From positions 1-32,369 of the forward strand of contig JAITNP010000211.1 in NCBI GenBank assembly GCA_031290455.1: a stretch of 32,369 nucleotides of DNA. Reading direction: 5' to 3'. Numbering within the stretch: the stretch's first letter is position 1; each line of letters starts with the position of its first letter. Under the pieces are notes generated by a model. The model was given only the letters and a program-made list of their open reading frames with translations. It searched no databases and was not told where the DNA came from. The stretch is from Treponema sp. GTDB lineage: Bacteria > Spirochaetota > Spirochaetia > Treponematales > Breznakiellaceae. The position numbers and the translations under genes were made by a program. Shown here piece after piece: positions 9,307 through 16,944 of the stretch.

Positions 9307-10140
9307 ATGCAAAAGAAGCATATTGTGTTATTATGTTGCGCGCTCTGCGCAGCAGCGGTCTTGTATGCCGGGGGTAAAAAGGAACCTGGTTCTCCCAATG
9401 AAGCGCCGGGGACGGATAATTCGTTGAGTACCATCCTTTCCAAGAAAAAGCTGGTCATGGGGCTTGACGATTCGTTCCCGCCCATGGGTTACCGCAACGA
9501 TAACAACGAAATCGTGGGTTATGATGTGGACCTCGCGAAGGAAGTTGCCAAGCGTATCGGGGTGGAACTGGTGCTCCAGCCCATAGACTGGAACGCGAAG
9601 GAACAGGAGCTTAGTACCGGAGAGATCGACTGTATTTGGAACGGGTTTACCATTACCCGGGAACGCGCCGAGGTCCTTAATTTCAGTAAACCTTATCTCA
9701 GGAACGCCCAGGTTGTGGTGGTGCGTGGGAATTCCAGCTATACCACCCTTCAGGACCTCGCGGGTAAGACGGCGGGGCTTCAGGCAGGCTCCTCCTCGGT
9801 GGACGCCCTTGATGCGACACCGGAGCTCAAGGCCAGCCTTAAAGAGGTCATTGAATACAAGGACTACCTCACCGCCCTCATGGATCTTGACACCGGCGGT
9901 GTTGATGCGATCATCATCGACCTGGTGGTGGCAAATGACAACATCAAGCGTTCGGGAAAGAGCTTCCGGCTCTTGGATGCAACCCTCGTACCTGAAGAAT
10001 TCGGGATTGGTTTTAGGAAAAATGATCGTGCCCTCAGAGACAAGGTTCAGGAAACCCTGGAGGCCATGGCAAAGGATGGAACGGTAAACCAAATCACCGT
10101 CAAATGGTTCGGATCAGACATTTCCATCATTGGAAAATAA
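9307..10140 (+). CDS. amino acid ABC transporter substrate-binding protein
   Basis: This is a periplasmic solute-binding protein of the polar amino acid family (SBP_bac_3). The track starts at a TTG at 9247, but ATG 9307 is preferred: GGAGG sits 8 bases before it and the product then begins with a clean signal peptide, MQKKHIVLLCCALCAAAVLYAGG. The mature part shows KLVMGLDDSFPPMGYRNDNNEIVGYDVDLAKEVAKRIG, the family's N-terminal lobe, followed by IDCIWNGFTITRERAEVLNFSKPYL and DLAGKTAGLQAGSSS. There is no lipobox Cys at the cleavage region, so anchoring is uncertain. Permease and ATPase genes follow directly, making a complete importer. The exact amino acid cannot be named. Confidence 0.9.
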   Translation: MQKKHIVLLCCALCAAAVLYAGGKKEPGSPNEAPGTDNSLSTILSKKKLVMGLDDSFPPMGYRNDNNEIVGYDVDLAKEVAKRIGVELVLQPIDWNAKEQELSTGEIDCIWNGFTITRERAEVLNFSKPYLRNAQVVVVRGNSSYTTLQDLAGKTAGLQAGSSSVDALDATPELKASLKEVIEYKDYLTALMDLDTGGVDAIIIDLVVANDNIKRSGKSFRLLDATLVPEEFGIGFRKNDRALRDKVQETLEAMAKDGTVNQITVKWFGSDISIIGK

Positions 10141-10146
10141 TACCGC

Positions 10147-10848
10147 ATGATGGCCATGCTCGGCGTGATGCTGCAAGGGGTGGTGGTATCCCTGGAAGTG
10201 TTCTTTTTAACCCTGCTTTTTTCACTTCCCCTTGCGTTTCCCGTCGCGTTTGCCCGTATGTCACGGAACAAGGTGGCCCGTGGACTTATCACCCTGTACC
10301 TCTTGATCATGCGGGGTACACCCCTCATTTTACAGCTTATCTTTATCTATTTCTCACCGAAATACCTGTATCGCTTCCTCTACGATAGCTTTTCAGGGTT
10401 CATCAGCGCTGTGGGCTTCTGGCAGGGATTGCAGGTCCTGCTCTCCTACAATCGCTTTACCGCGGTTATCCTGGCCTTTACCCTGAACTACGCGGCCTAC
10501 TTTGCGGAGATCTACCGGGGCGGCATTGAGTCCATTGCCAAAGGGCAGTACGAGGCGGCGAAGGTGCTGGGGTTTACCCGGTTCAAGACCTTTTGGCGAA
10601 TCATCATGCCCCAGGTGGTAAAACGCATCCTGCCTTCCACCACGAATGAGGTGATCACCCTGGTCAAGGACACAGCCCTGGCCCAGACCATCGGGGTTGC
10701 CGAGCTTTTCCACGCGGCCCAGAATGCCTCGGCCCGGGAGTTTTCCACCATGCCCATTTTCATAGCCGGGGTGTTTTATTTTGTCATGAACTGGGTGGTT
10801 TCCTTTGTGTTTACCGCTGGCGAGAAGAGACTTTCCTATTATTCCTGA
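10147..10848 (+). CDS. amino acid ABC transporter permease
   Basis: This is a polytopic inner-membrane protein of 233 residues with the HisM/GlnP organisation. It has hydrophobic segments near residues 10-35, 55-75, 95-115 and 190-215, and an EAA loop (EIYRGGIESIAKGQYEAAKVLGFTRFKTFWRIIMPQ) that docks on the ATPase. The typical MRGTPLILQLIFIYF segment follows the first helices. It starts 6 bases after the binding-protein stop and ends 13 bases before the ATPase start, so the three genes form one operon. Only one permease gene is present, so the transporter is probably a homodimer in the membrane. Confidence 0.92.
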   Translation: MMAMLGVMLQGVVVSLEVFFLTLLFSLPLAFPVAFARMSRNKVARGLITLYLLIMRGTPLILQLIFIYFSPKYLYRFLYDSFSGFISAVGFWQGLQVLLSYNRFTAVILAFTLNYAAYFAEIYRGGIESIAKGQYEAAKVLGFTRFKTFWRIIMPQVVKRILPSTTNEVITLVKDTALAQTIGVAELFHAAQNASAREFSTMPIFIAGVFYFVMNWVVSFVFTAGEKRLSYYS

Positions 10849-10861
10849 TAAGAATTATACC

Positions 10862-11611
10862 ATGATGGACATAATCAAAGTTGAAGGGCTTTCAAAATCC
10901 TTCGGGACCCTGAGCGTACTCAAAGACATATCCTTTACCGTGGGACAGGGGAAAGTTGTTGCCATCATCGGGCCTTCCGGTTCCGGGAAATCTACCCTGT
11001 TGCGGTGCATCACGAACCTGGAAACGGTTGGCGGGGGGAGTATCGCCATATCCGGCGCCGCCATGGTGCGGGATGGGGTATATGCGGACCCTCGTGTCTT
11101 GCGGGTCCTCTGCCGCAAGGTTGGCCTCGTGTTCCAGAACTTTAACCTCTTCCCCCATTTTTCGGCACTCCGCAACATCACCGAAGCCCAGGTCCATGTA
11201 CTGCGCCGCACCTCTCGGGAGGCCGCTGCCCGCGCCCATGCCCTGCTTGAGAAGATGGGGCTTGCGGAAAAGGCCGCGTCCTACCCCTGCGAGTTATCCG
11301 GCGGGCAGCAGCAGCGGGTGTCCATTGCCCGGGCCTTGGCGCTGGACCCGGAGGTTCTCTGCTTCGATGAGCCGACCAGTGCCCTCGATCCTGAGCTTAC
11401 CGGCGAAATCCTCACGGTTATCCGGGAACTGGCCGCCGAGAAGATGACCATGGTCATCGTAACCCACGAGATGAGTTTCGCACGGGATGTCGCCGACCGG
11501 GTACTGTTCATGGATGGGGGACACTTCGTGGAAGAAGGGGTGGCTGCGGAGGTGATCAACAACCCCCAGCACGAGCGGACCAAAGCGTTTCTGAAGCGCT
11601 TTGATGGGTGA
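10862..11611 (+). CDS. amino acid ABC transporter ATP-binding protein
   Basis: This is the ATPase of the polar amino acid importer, of GlnQ/HisP type. It contains Walker A GPSGSGKST, Q-loop VFQNFNLFPHF, signature LSGGQQQRVSIARAL, Walker B EVLCFDEPTSALD and the switch histidine in VIVTHEMSF. The track extends the frame back to 10805 into the permease gene, but the family start corresponds to the ATG pair at 10862/10865 (M)MDIIKVEGLSKSFG. The ribosome site is weak (ATAAGAA), so translation is probably coupled to the permease. At 249 residues the length is normal for the family. Confidence 0.93.
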   Translation: MMDIIKVEGLSKSFGTLSVLKDISFTVGQGKVVAIIGPSGSGKSTLLRCITNLETVGGGSIAISGAAMVRDGVYADPRVLRVLCRKVGLVFQNFNLFPHFSALRNITEAQVHVLRRTSREAAARAHALLEKMGLAEKAASYPCELSGGQQQRVSIARALALDPEVLCFDEPTSALDPELTGEILTVIRELAAEKMTMVIVTHEMSFARDVADRVLFMDGGHFVEEGVAAEVINNPQHERTKAFLKRFDG

Positions 11612-11646
11612 CGTTAAAAACAAGGACGCAGCGTTCAAAATAGCGG

Positions 11647-11652
11647 TATACT
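11647..11652 (+). promoter_or_regulatory. -10 box at leaderless distance before hflX
   Basis: TATACT ends 7 bases before the ATG at 11660, so the predicted transcript start falls at 11659-11660. No ribosome-binding sequence is visible in the 25 bases upstream of the ATG. I do not see a convincing -35 at 16-18 bases. An overlapping TATAAT (11652-11657) would place the start inside the gene. Confidence 0.4.
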
Positions 11653-11659
11653 ATAATGC

Positions 11660-12946
11660 ATGAAACCACTACAAGAAACCGGAGAAGCGGCGCGGCGGGC
11701 CTTTCTTATTGGTATCAGGGATGATAAGACCGGGCGGGAAGAAGCCGAATCCCTGACAACAGAGCTCGCGAGCCTTGCATCGACCCTGGGGGTTGAGATT
11801 GTTGGTAAGGAAACCGTGCATCTACGGGAAACCCATCCCCAGTACGGCATGGGGACGGGAAAGGCCCAGGAGCTTGCGGATCGGGCTGCGGATTCCGGGG
11901 CAGACTGCCTCATCTTCGACCGTACCCTCTCCCCTTCCCAACAGCGGAACTGGGAACGCCTCACCGGAATCGCGGCGGTTGACCGGGAGGAGCTTATCAT
12001 TCAGATTTTTGCCAGCCGCGCCGCCACCCGGGAAGCAGAACTCCAGGTCGAGCTGGCATCCCTCACCTACAGCCTTCCCCGGCTCAGTCATAAGTACATC
12101 GACCTTGCCCGGCAGCGGGGGGGCAGGTACGGCGCAAAAGGGGCGGGGGAAACCAAGTATGAGACCGATCGCCGGCAGGTGGAACAGCGGATTCACCGGA
12201 TTAAACAGGAACTAGTCGAAGTCCGTAAACACCGGGCGACCCAGCGGAAGCAGCGGGAACGGATTCCCCTCCCCGCATGCGCCTTGGTGGGCTATACCAA
12301 TGCGGGTAAATCCTCCCTCCTCAACGCCATGACCAATGCGGAGGTCCTGGTAGAGGACACGCTCTTCGCTACCCTTGACCCCACGACACGACGGCTTGAG
12401 ATGGAGGGACGACCGATCCTCCTCACCGATACGGTGGGCTTCATCCGCAGACTCCCCCATAACCTGGTGGACGCCTTCCGCGCTACCCTTGAAGAAGTCT
12501 CCCGGGCCGACATCCTGATCCATGTACTCGACGCCTCGGACCCGGACATTGACCGCTATTTTGAGACAACCCTGGGGGTGCTCCGGGACCTTGGGGCAGA
12601 TCACACCCCTATCATCACCGCATTGAATAAATGCGACCGCCTTACCTCCCCTGAGGCATTGGAACAGCTCCACAAACGGTACGGGGATGCGGTGTGTATC
12701 TCCACCCGGGAACGAACAGGCCTCCCCGAACTTGCTCTACGCATAGACCTGCTCCTCTCCGGGGATGCCCTGACGTTCCGATTTCCCGCAGATCGCCATG
12801 ACCTTGTAGCCCTCCTCTACCGTTCAAGCACGGTCCTGTCGGAACGCTATGAAGCAGAGACCATTATCATCGAGGCGAGGACCGGGGAGCGTATACGGGA
12901 GCTGTTACAGGCATATCGATGCCCGACACCAGCCCCTAGTCCTTGA
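11660..12946 (+). CDS. hflX: GTPase HflX
   Basis: HflX is a ribosome-associated GTPase that splits stalled or stressed 70S ribosomes. The N-terminal HflX domain (residues about 1-195) shows [34 protein letters not shown] and [23 protein letters not shown], then the glycine loop [19 protein letters not shown] and a coiled coil. The G domain carries G1 [11 protein letters not shown]2/G3 with [12 protein letters not shown] and LTDTVGFI, and G4 ALNKCD. At 428 residues it is full length. It follows the ABC operon after 48 bases but appears to have its own -10 box and no ribosome site. Its last 11 bases overlap the convergent L31 gene. Confidence 0.95.
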   Translation: MKPLQETGEAARRAFLIGIRDDKTGREEAESLTTELASLASTLGVEIVGKETVHLRETHPQYGMGTGKAQELADRAADSGADCLIFDRTLSPSQQRNWERLTGIAAVDREELIIQIFASRAATREAELQVELASLTYSLPRLSHKYIDLARQRGGRYGAKGAGETKYETDRRQVEQRIHRIKQELVEVRKHRATQRKQRERIPLPACALVGYTNAGKSSLLNAMTNAEVLVEDTLFATLDPTTRRLEMEGRPILLTDTVGFIRRLPHNLVDAFRATLEEVSRADILIHVLDASDPDIDRYFETTLGVLRDLGADHTPIITALNKCDRLTSPEALEQLHKRYGDAVCISTRERTGLPELALRIDLLLSGDALTFRFPADRHDLVALLYRSSTVLSERYEAETIIIEARTGERIRELLQAYRCPTPAPSP

Positions 12947-13139
12947 TATTGTACTTTCTGCGGAAACGCTCAATACGGCCTGCGGTATCAACCAATTTCT
13001 GCTTGCCCGTAAAGAAGGGGTGGCAGGCGGAACAAATTTCAACCTTGATATCCCTCACGGTTGAACGGGTTTCAATCACATTTCCACAGGCACAGGTAAT
13101 CTTAGTCAGTTCATATTTAGGATGAATCTTTTCTTTCAT
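12936..13139 (-). CDS. rpmE: 50S ribosomal protein L31
   Basis: The 67-residue product ([47 protein letters not shown]) is the zinc-containing form of L31, with CxC and CxxC pairs at about residues 16/18 and 37/40. It binds at the ribosomal subunit interface. It lies 27 bases downstream of rho on the same strand, a common rho-rpmE arrangement. The 3' end overlaps the end of hflX on the other strand by 11 bases. Confidence 0.97.
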   Translation of the reverse strand: MKEKIHPKYELTKITCACGNVIETRSTVRDIKVEICSACHPFFTGKQKLVDTAGRIERFRRKYNIKD

Positions 13140-13166
13140 CTACGGTAATCCTCCAAGCTGCATGCC

Positions 13167-15050
13167 TTAATCCATCCCTGCAGTGCCGGTATTCATGGAC
13201 TTAAGGAATGCTTCATTATTCTTACTTTTCTTCATCCTGTCAATCAGGAGTTCGATGATCTCGATGTCATCCATGGGATTGATAACCTTCCGGAGGATCC
13301 ACATCTTCTGCAGTTCCTCTTCGGAGAGGAGCAGCTCCTCCTTCCGGGTCCCGGACTTCTTGATGTTGATAGCCGGGAAGAGCCGCCGGTCAGAGATACG
13401 CCGGTCCAGGTCGATTTCCATGTTGCCGGTACCCTTGAATTCCTCAAAGATAACCTCATCCATGCGGCTCCCGGTTTCCACCAAGGCGGTGGAAATGATG
13501 GTAAGGCTCCCTCCCTCCTCTATGTTCCGGGCAGCCCCAAAGAACCGTTTCGGCCTATGGAGGGCATTGGAATCCACCCCTCCTGAGAGGATCTTTCCGG
13601 AGGTGGGGACGGTCTGGTTGTAGGCCCGGGCCAGGCGGGTGATGGAATCCAGGAGGATGACCACATCCTTCTTGTGCTCCACCAGGCGCTTGGCCTTTTC
13701 CATGACCATCTCAGTAACCTGGACATGCCGGGAGGCCTGCTCATCAAAGGTCGAGGAAATAACCTCCGCCCGAACGGTCCGCTCCATGTCGGTTACCTCC
13801 TCGGGCCGTTCATCAATGAGGAGGACGATGAGGTACACCTCGGGGTGGTTCCTCGTAATGGCGTTGGCTATTTTCTGCATCATGATGGTCTTGCCCGTCC
13901 GGGGCGGGGCCACGATAATCGCCCGCTGGCCCTTTCCAATGGGACAGAACAGGTTGATAATCCGGGCGGAAACATCATCGGTAACGGTTTCAAGGTCTAA
14001 TTTGTGATTGGGATAGAGGGGGGTGAGGTTATCGAAGGGAATACGGTTCTGGGCTACCGAGGGATCATCATAATTGACGGTCTCGACCCGGAGCATGGCA
14101 AAGAACCGCTCCCCTTCCTTGGGACTGCGAATCTGACCGTAGACCGTATCCCCGGTTTTTAGGGCAAACAGCCTGATTTGGCTGGGGCTGATGTAAATAT
14201 CATCCGGCCCGGGAAGGTAGGAATTCTGGGGGCTTCTGAGGAAGCCGTAACTATCGGGCAGGATTTCCAGGGACCCATAGGCGTAGATGATGCCCCCCCG
14301 GTCGGTATGGGCCTTGAGAATGGAAAAGATGATTTCCTGCTTCTTGAGGGATACCATATCTTCGTGGGAAATATTATAACAGGCCGCCAGTTCCCGCAGG
14401 TCTATCATACTGAGCCGGATGAGTTCATTGATGCAGAGCCGGGGCTTGCTATTGTCCTGATCCATCCGGGGTTCCGGCTTTCCGTAAATATCCGGCATGG
14501 AGGGCAGGTTCTTAGGAAGCGCCGGTAAGGGCGACATGGGAGCTGAATCAGACACCGGAACAGCGCCAAGCAGGCCCGGACCTCCCGACGAATTGACCTG
14601 ACCCCGGTTATAGACCCCCCGGCCCCGGGGTCGTCCGGGAGCAGGATAGGGTATATCCCCGGCGAAATTCTCTTCCTGGTTGCCACCGTCGGCATTGACC
14701 GGCCCCTCATATCTCCCCCGGTTTTCCCGGACCGGAACCGTCCGCCGGCCCCTGGTCCGTACCACCACCGCTCTACTGCTCGGACGTTCGCTGATATCGT
14801 CATCAGCGGCATCATCTTCCTGGGGCGCATCCCCAGGGGGAAGGGAACCCTCCACCCCATCGGTTGCGGTAGCTTCCCCTTCAGAGGGCTGATCCCCTCC
14901 AGTGAACGACGGAATGACCGTTTCTGCAGTGCCACCAGATGGTATTGAAGGAGCTGCTCCATGCACCTCAGCATCTCCTTGATCCATTGCAAGTAATTCT
15001 TCACTGTTTTCCGCTGTTTTTGGTTTTCGAATCTTCCTTACTACTGCCAT
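13167..15050 (-). CDS. rho: transcription termination factor Rho with long N-terminal extension
   Basis: Rho is the hexameric RNA-dependent ATPase that terminates transcription. Residues about 1-200 are a low-complexity, disordered-looking extension, acidic first and then Arg/Gly-rich ([35 protein letters not shown]). The Rho N-terminal helical domain starts near residue 205 ([22 protein letters not shown]). The cold-shock RNA-binding domain follows ([41 protein letters not shown]). The RecA-like motor has Walker [22 protein letters not shown], Walker [17 protein letters not shown] and the Q/R-loop region [24 protein letters not shown]. At 627 residues it exceeds the roughly 420 of E. coli Rho because of the extension. 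L31 follows on the same transcript, and a good promoter lies about 180 bases upstream. Confidence 0.97.
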   Translation of the reverse strand: MAVVRKIRKPKTAENSEELLAMDQGDAEVHGAAPSIPSGGTAETVIPSFTGGDQPSEGEATATDGVEGSLPPGDAPQEDDAADDDISERPSSRAVVVRTRGRRTVPVRENRGRYEGPVNADGGNQEENFAGDIPYPAPGRPRGRGVYNRGQVNSSGGPGLLGAVPVSDSAPMSPLPALPKNLPSMPDIYGKPEPRMDQDNSKPRLCINELIRLSMIDLRELAACYNISHEDMVSLKKQEIIFSILKAHTDRGGIIYAYGSLEILPDSYGFLRSPQNSYLPGPDDIYISPSQIRLFALKTGDTVYGQIRSPKEGERFFAMLRVETVNYDDPSVAQNRIPFDNLTPLYPNHKLDLETVTDDVSARIINLFCPIGKGQRAIIVAPPRTGKTIMMQKIANAITRNHPEVYLIVLLIDERPEEVTDMERTVRAEVISSTFDEQASRHVQVTEMVMEKAKRLVEHKKDVVILLDSITRLARAYNQTVPTSGKILSGGVDSNALHRPKRFFGAARNIEEGGSLTIISTALVETGSRMDEVIFEEFKGTGNMEIDLDRRISDRRLFPAINIKKSGTRKEELLLSEEELQKMWILRKVINPMDDIEIIELLIDRMKKSKNNEAFLKSMNTGTAGMD

Positions 15051-15226
15051 TAATTACACCACCTTGCTATTATTTTGCTTCCGCATAAACAGAATGAGAA
15101 AAAAAGAATATTATGCACCATGTATGTTCAAACGTGTTTTTTCCTGTTAGATTATTGCTTACCATTCGAAGGATTACAGTATTTAAAGGACAATAAAAAC
15201 CCTAGATTTTCCATTACCCTCGGTAT
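15051..15226 (-). other. long AT-rich rho leader region
   Basis: Between the predicted rho transcript start and the rho ATG lie about 175 AT-rich bases without a supported ORF. No strong ribosome site precedes the ATG (GCAAGGTGGTGTAATTA; GGTGG is the best candidate). The region could be a target for Rho autoregulation; that is inference only. Confidence 0.4.
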
Positions 15227-15232
15227 CTGTTT

Positions 15233-15262
15233 GTTATAATCCCTGAACCCTTTCCATGTCAA
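15233..15262 (-). promoter_or_regulatory. promoter for rho-rpmE
   Basis: On the minus strand a perfect TTGACA (15257-15262) is followed after 18 bases by TATAAC (15233-15238), or after 17 by TTATAA. It lies immediately after the pncC stop. The predicted start near 15226 gives rho an untranslated leader of about 175 bases. A long leader is compatible with Rho autoregulation by early termination, as known in E. coli, but I see no clear leader peptide or hairpin. Confidence 0.7.
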
Positions 15263-15278
15263 TACAACACACCACAAT

Positions 15279-15761
15279 TCATGACCGGGTGATCCGGTTT
15301 ATCAGTTCCCCAAGGGCAGTAAGGGCAGCGGCGGCTCGCAGGTCATTCCGGGAACCGGTATAATGAAACACCGATGCCGCCGGTTCCTGCCCTCGCACTG
15401 CCGTGCCTATCCATACCGTGCCCACCGGTACCGAAGTTCCATCCCCATCGGGACCCGCAAGGCCGGTTACCGAAACGGCCATATCAGCGCTGCTTCGCGC
15501 AAGGGCGCCTTGGACCATGGCGCAGGCGGTCTCTCGGCTTACCGCCCCATATTGCCGGATCAAATCCGGCGCTACCCCCAGCATCGCGGTTTTTGCCGCC
15601 CCAGTATAACAGACAAAGGAACCCCACAACACCCCAGAAGCCCCGGGGATCCGGGCCAGCAGGTCCGCCACCAACCCTGCGGTACAGGACTCCGCCAGGA
15701 CCAGGGTCTTGGAAGCAGCGGATAGTTTGTGGATCAGCCCTTGGGCAAGCGCATCAGTCAT
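15279..15761 (-). CDS. pncC: nicotinamide-nucleotide amidohydrolase (CinA C-terminal domain protein)
   Basis: This stand-alone CinA-C/PncC domain deamidates NMN to NaMN in pyridine-nucleotide recycling. The family signature is clear: LVLAESCTAGLVADLLARIPGAS, VLWGSFVCYTGAAKTAMLGV, YGAVSRETACAMVQGAL, MAVSVTGLAGPDGDGTSVPVGTVWIG. The track starts at 15827, inside the bactofilin gene, but the family start matches the ATG at 15761 (MTDALAQGLIHKL), which overlaps the bactofilin stop by 8 bases and gives 160 residues, the normal length. The N-terminal CinA (MoCF) domain is absent. Overlap with bactofilin implies coupled translation, not a shared function. Confidence 0.92.
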   Translation of the reverse strand: MTDALAQGLIHKLSAASKTLVLAESCTAGLVADLLARIPGASGVLWGSFVCYTGAAKTAMLGVAPDLIRQYGAVSRETACAMVQGALARSSADMAVSVTGLAGPDGDGTSVPVGTVWIGTAVRGQEPAASVFHYTGSRNDLRAAAALTALGELINRITRS

Positions 15762-16176
15762 TGGTCCGCTGCAATTCCGCCTTGATCTCCTGGGTTGGAC
15801 GGGAGAATATTTCCACCTCCGTGTCAACCCCGGTCATGCTGCACTGGCCTTCAAAAAGCACCCCATCGGCTATCCGTAAGCGTGCCGCAATAAGATCCCC
15901 CCGGACTTCCGCTCCGGGGAACATATCTATCTTATCCGTGGCGCTTACCGGGGCGACGACCGTCCCATAGACCGTGAGGGAGGTTACCGAAATATGATCC
16001 GCCTTAACCTCCGCTCCCTTATCAACGATGAGCGCACCGGTCGCCTCAATGGTTCCCTCGAATTTTCCCCGGATGCACAGGGTTTCTTTAAACCGGAGAA
16101 ACCCTTTAAATTTGGTCGTCTCTCCAAACACCACTATCGGGGAGCCATCTTTCCTTTTCCCTGCTGTTTTCAGCAT
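15754..16176 (-). CDS. bactofilin family cytoskeletal protein
   Basis: This 140-residue polymer-forming protein has the bactofilin (DUF583) right-handed beta-helix core: TTKFKGFLRFKETLCIRGKFEGTIEATGALIVDKGAEVKADHISVTSLTVYGTVVAPVSATDKIDMFPGAEVRGDLIAARLRIADGVLFEGQCSM, a run of short beta-strand turns rich in Gly/Val/Ala. Bactofilins form non-nucleotide filaments at the membrane and shape cells in several bacteria, including spirochaetes. GGCAGGAAC serves as ribosome site. It lies 37 bases downstream of the response regulator gene and overlaps pncC. Confidence 0.92.
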   Translation of the reverse strand: MLKTAGKRKDGSPIVVFGETTKFKGFLRFKETLCIRGKFEGTIEATGALIVDKGAEVKADHISVTSLTVYGTVVAPVSATDKIDMFPGAEVRGDLIAARLRIADGVLFEGQCSMTGVDTEVEIFSRPTQEIKAELQRTND

Positions 16177-16213
16177 GTTTGTTCCTGCCCTTTCATACTG
16201 TTGCCATTATCAC

Positions 16214-16921
16214 CTATTCCTGATGGAAAGGTCTACGGATTTGACTCTCCAGATCGATAAGGCCAATCTCGTTTTTCTTGAGGTCCTTCCATTCAGTTAT
16301 GGTTTTCTCAATACGGGCATCCAGCTCCGCGATATGGTTTCTAACGGCCTGGGTTTTTTCCGTAATGACCCCCAGCAGTTGGGGTATATGATCAGGGGAC
16401 CCTTCATCCTGTGAAATACGGGCAACGATCCCATCCAGTTCATCAATGCTTTTTACAAAATCCACTATGTTGCGTTTCATATCAGCGCTTAATTCTTCCG
16501 CAAGGCTCAAACGGGACGCACGGACTGCAATCTGGGCAAAGAGTTCCCGGTTACGGAGCACCGCCCGGATCCGTGCAAGCACTTCGGAAAAGTTAAAGGG
16601 CTTGGTTATATAATCATCCACCCCCAGTTCAAAACCCTCCACCTTATCCTTTACATCATCCAGCGCGGAAAACATAATAATAGAAATTTCCCGAAATTTC
16701 GGATCCTTCTTGAGGGTTTTCGTCAATTCCCAGCCGGACATCCGGGGCATCACATTATCCAGCATGATGAGATCCGGATAAAAACGCCTTACCTTTTCCA
16801 GCGCCTCCACCCCGTCATTCGCCTTTTCTACAATAAACCCCAGCTTGGTAAGCATAACGTGAAAGAACTCAAGATTTATCACCTCATCATCAACAATGAG
16901 GATCTTCTTATGTGGGTTCAT
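16214..16921 (-). CDS. response regulator with receiver domain and helical C-terminal tail
   Basis: Residues 1-125 form a receiver domain with the acidic pair at 11-12, phospho-acceptor Asp55 in LIMLDNVMPRMSG, the switch Ser in MFSALDD and the conserved Lys in DDYITKPFNF. The remaining 110 residues are predicted helical or coiled coil (LSLAEELSADMKRNIVDFVKSIDELDGIV, KTQAVRNHIAELDARIEKTITEWKDL) with no DNA-binding, GGDEF or other known output domain. It is therefore probably a protein-interaction regulator. No histidine kinase is encoded in the window. It sits between lnt and bactofilin in the same direction, with a good AAGGAAGGAA ribosome site. Confidence 0.88.
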   Translation of the reverse strand: MNPHKKILIVDDEVINLEFFHVMLTKLGFIVEKANDGVEALEKVRRFYPDLIMLDNVMPRMSGWELTKTLKKDPKFREISIIMFSALDDVKDKVEGFELGVDDYITKPFNFSEVLARIRAVLRNRELFAQIAVRASRLSLAEELSADMKRNIVDFVKSIDELDGIVARISQDEGSPDHIPQLLGVITEKTQAVRNHIAELDARIEKTITEWKDLKKNEIGLIDLESQIRRPFHQE

Positions 16922-16944
16922 ATTGTTCCTTCCTTTATTTTATT

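Noticed and set aside
12114-12124. G7 run in hflX as a phase-variable tract
   Set aside because: Shorter than tracts usually seen to vary, and it encodes a conserved glycine loop.
13674-14000. Plus-strand ORF opposite rho
   Set aside because: Lies inside the conserved Rho motor domain; no ribosome site or recognisable motif.
15363-15970. Plus-strand ORFs opposite pncC and bactofilin
   Set aside because: Pro/Arg-rich shadows of two well-supported genes.
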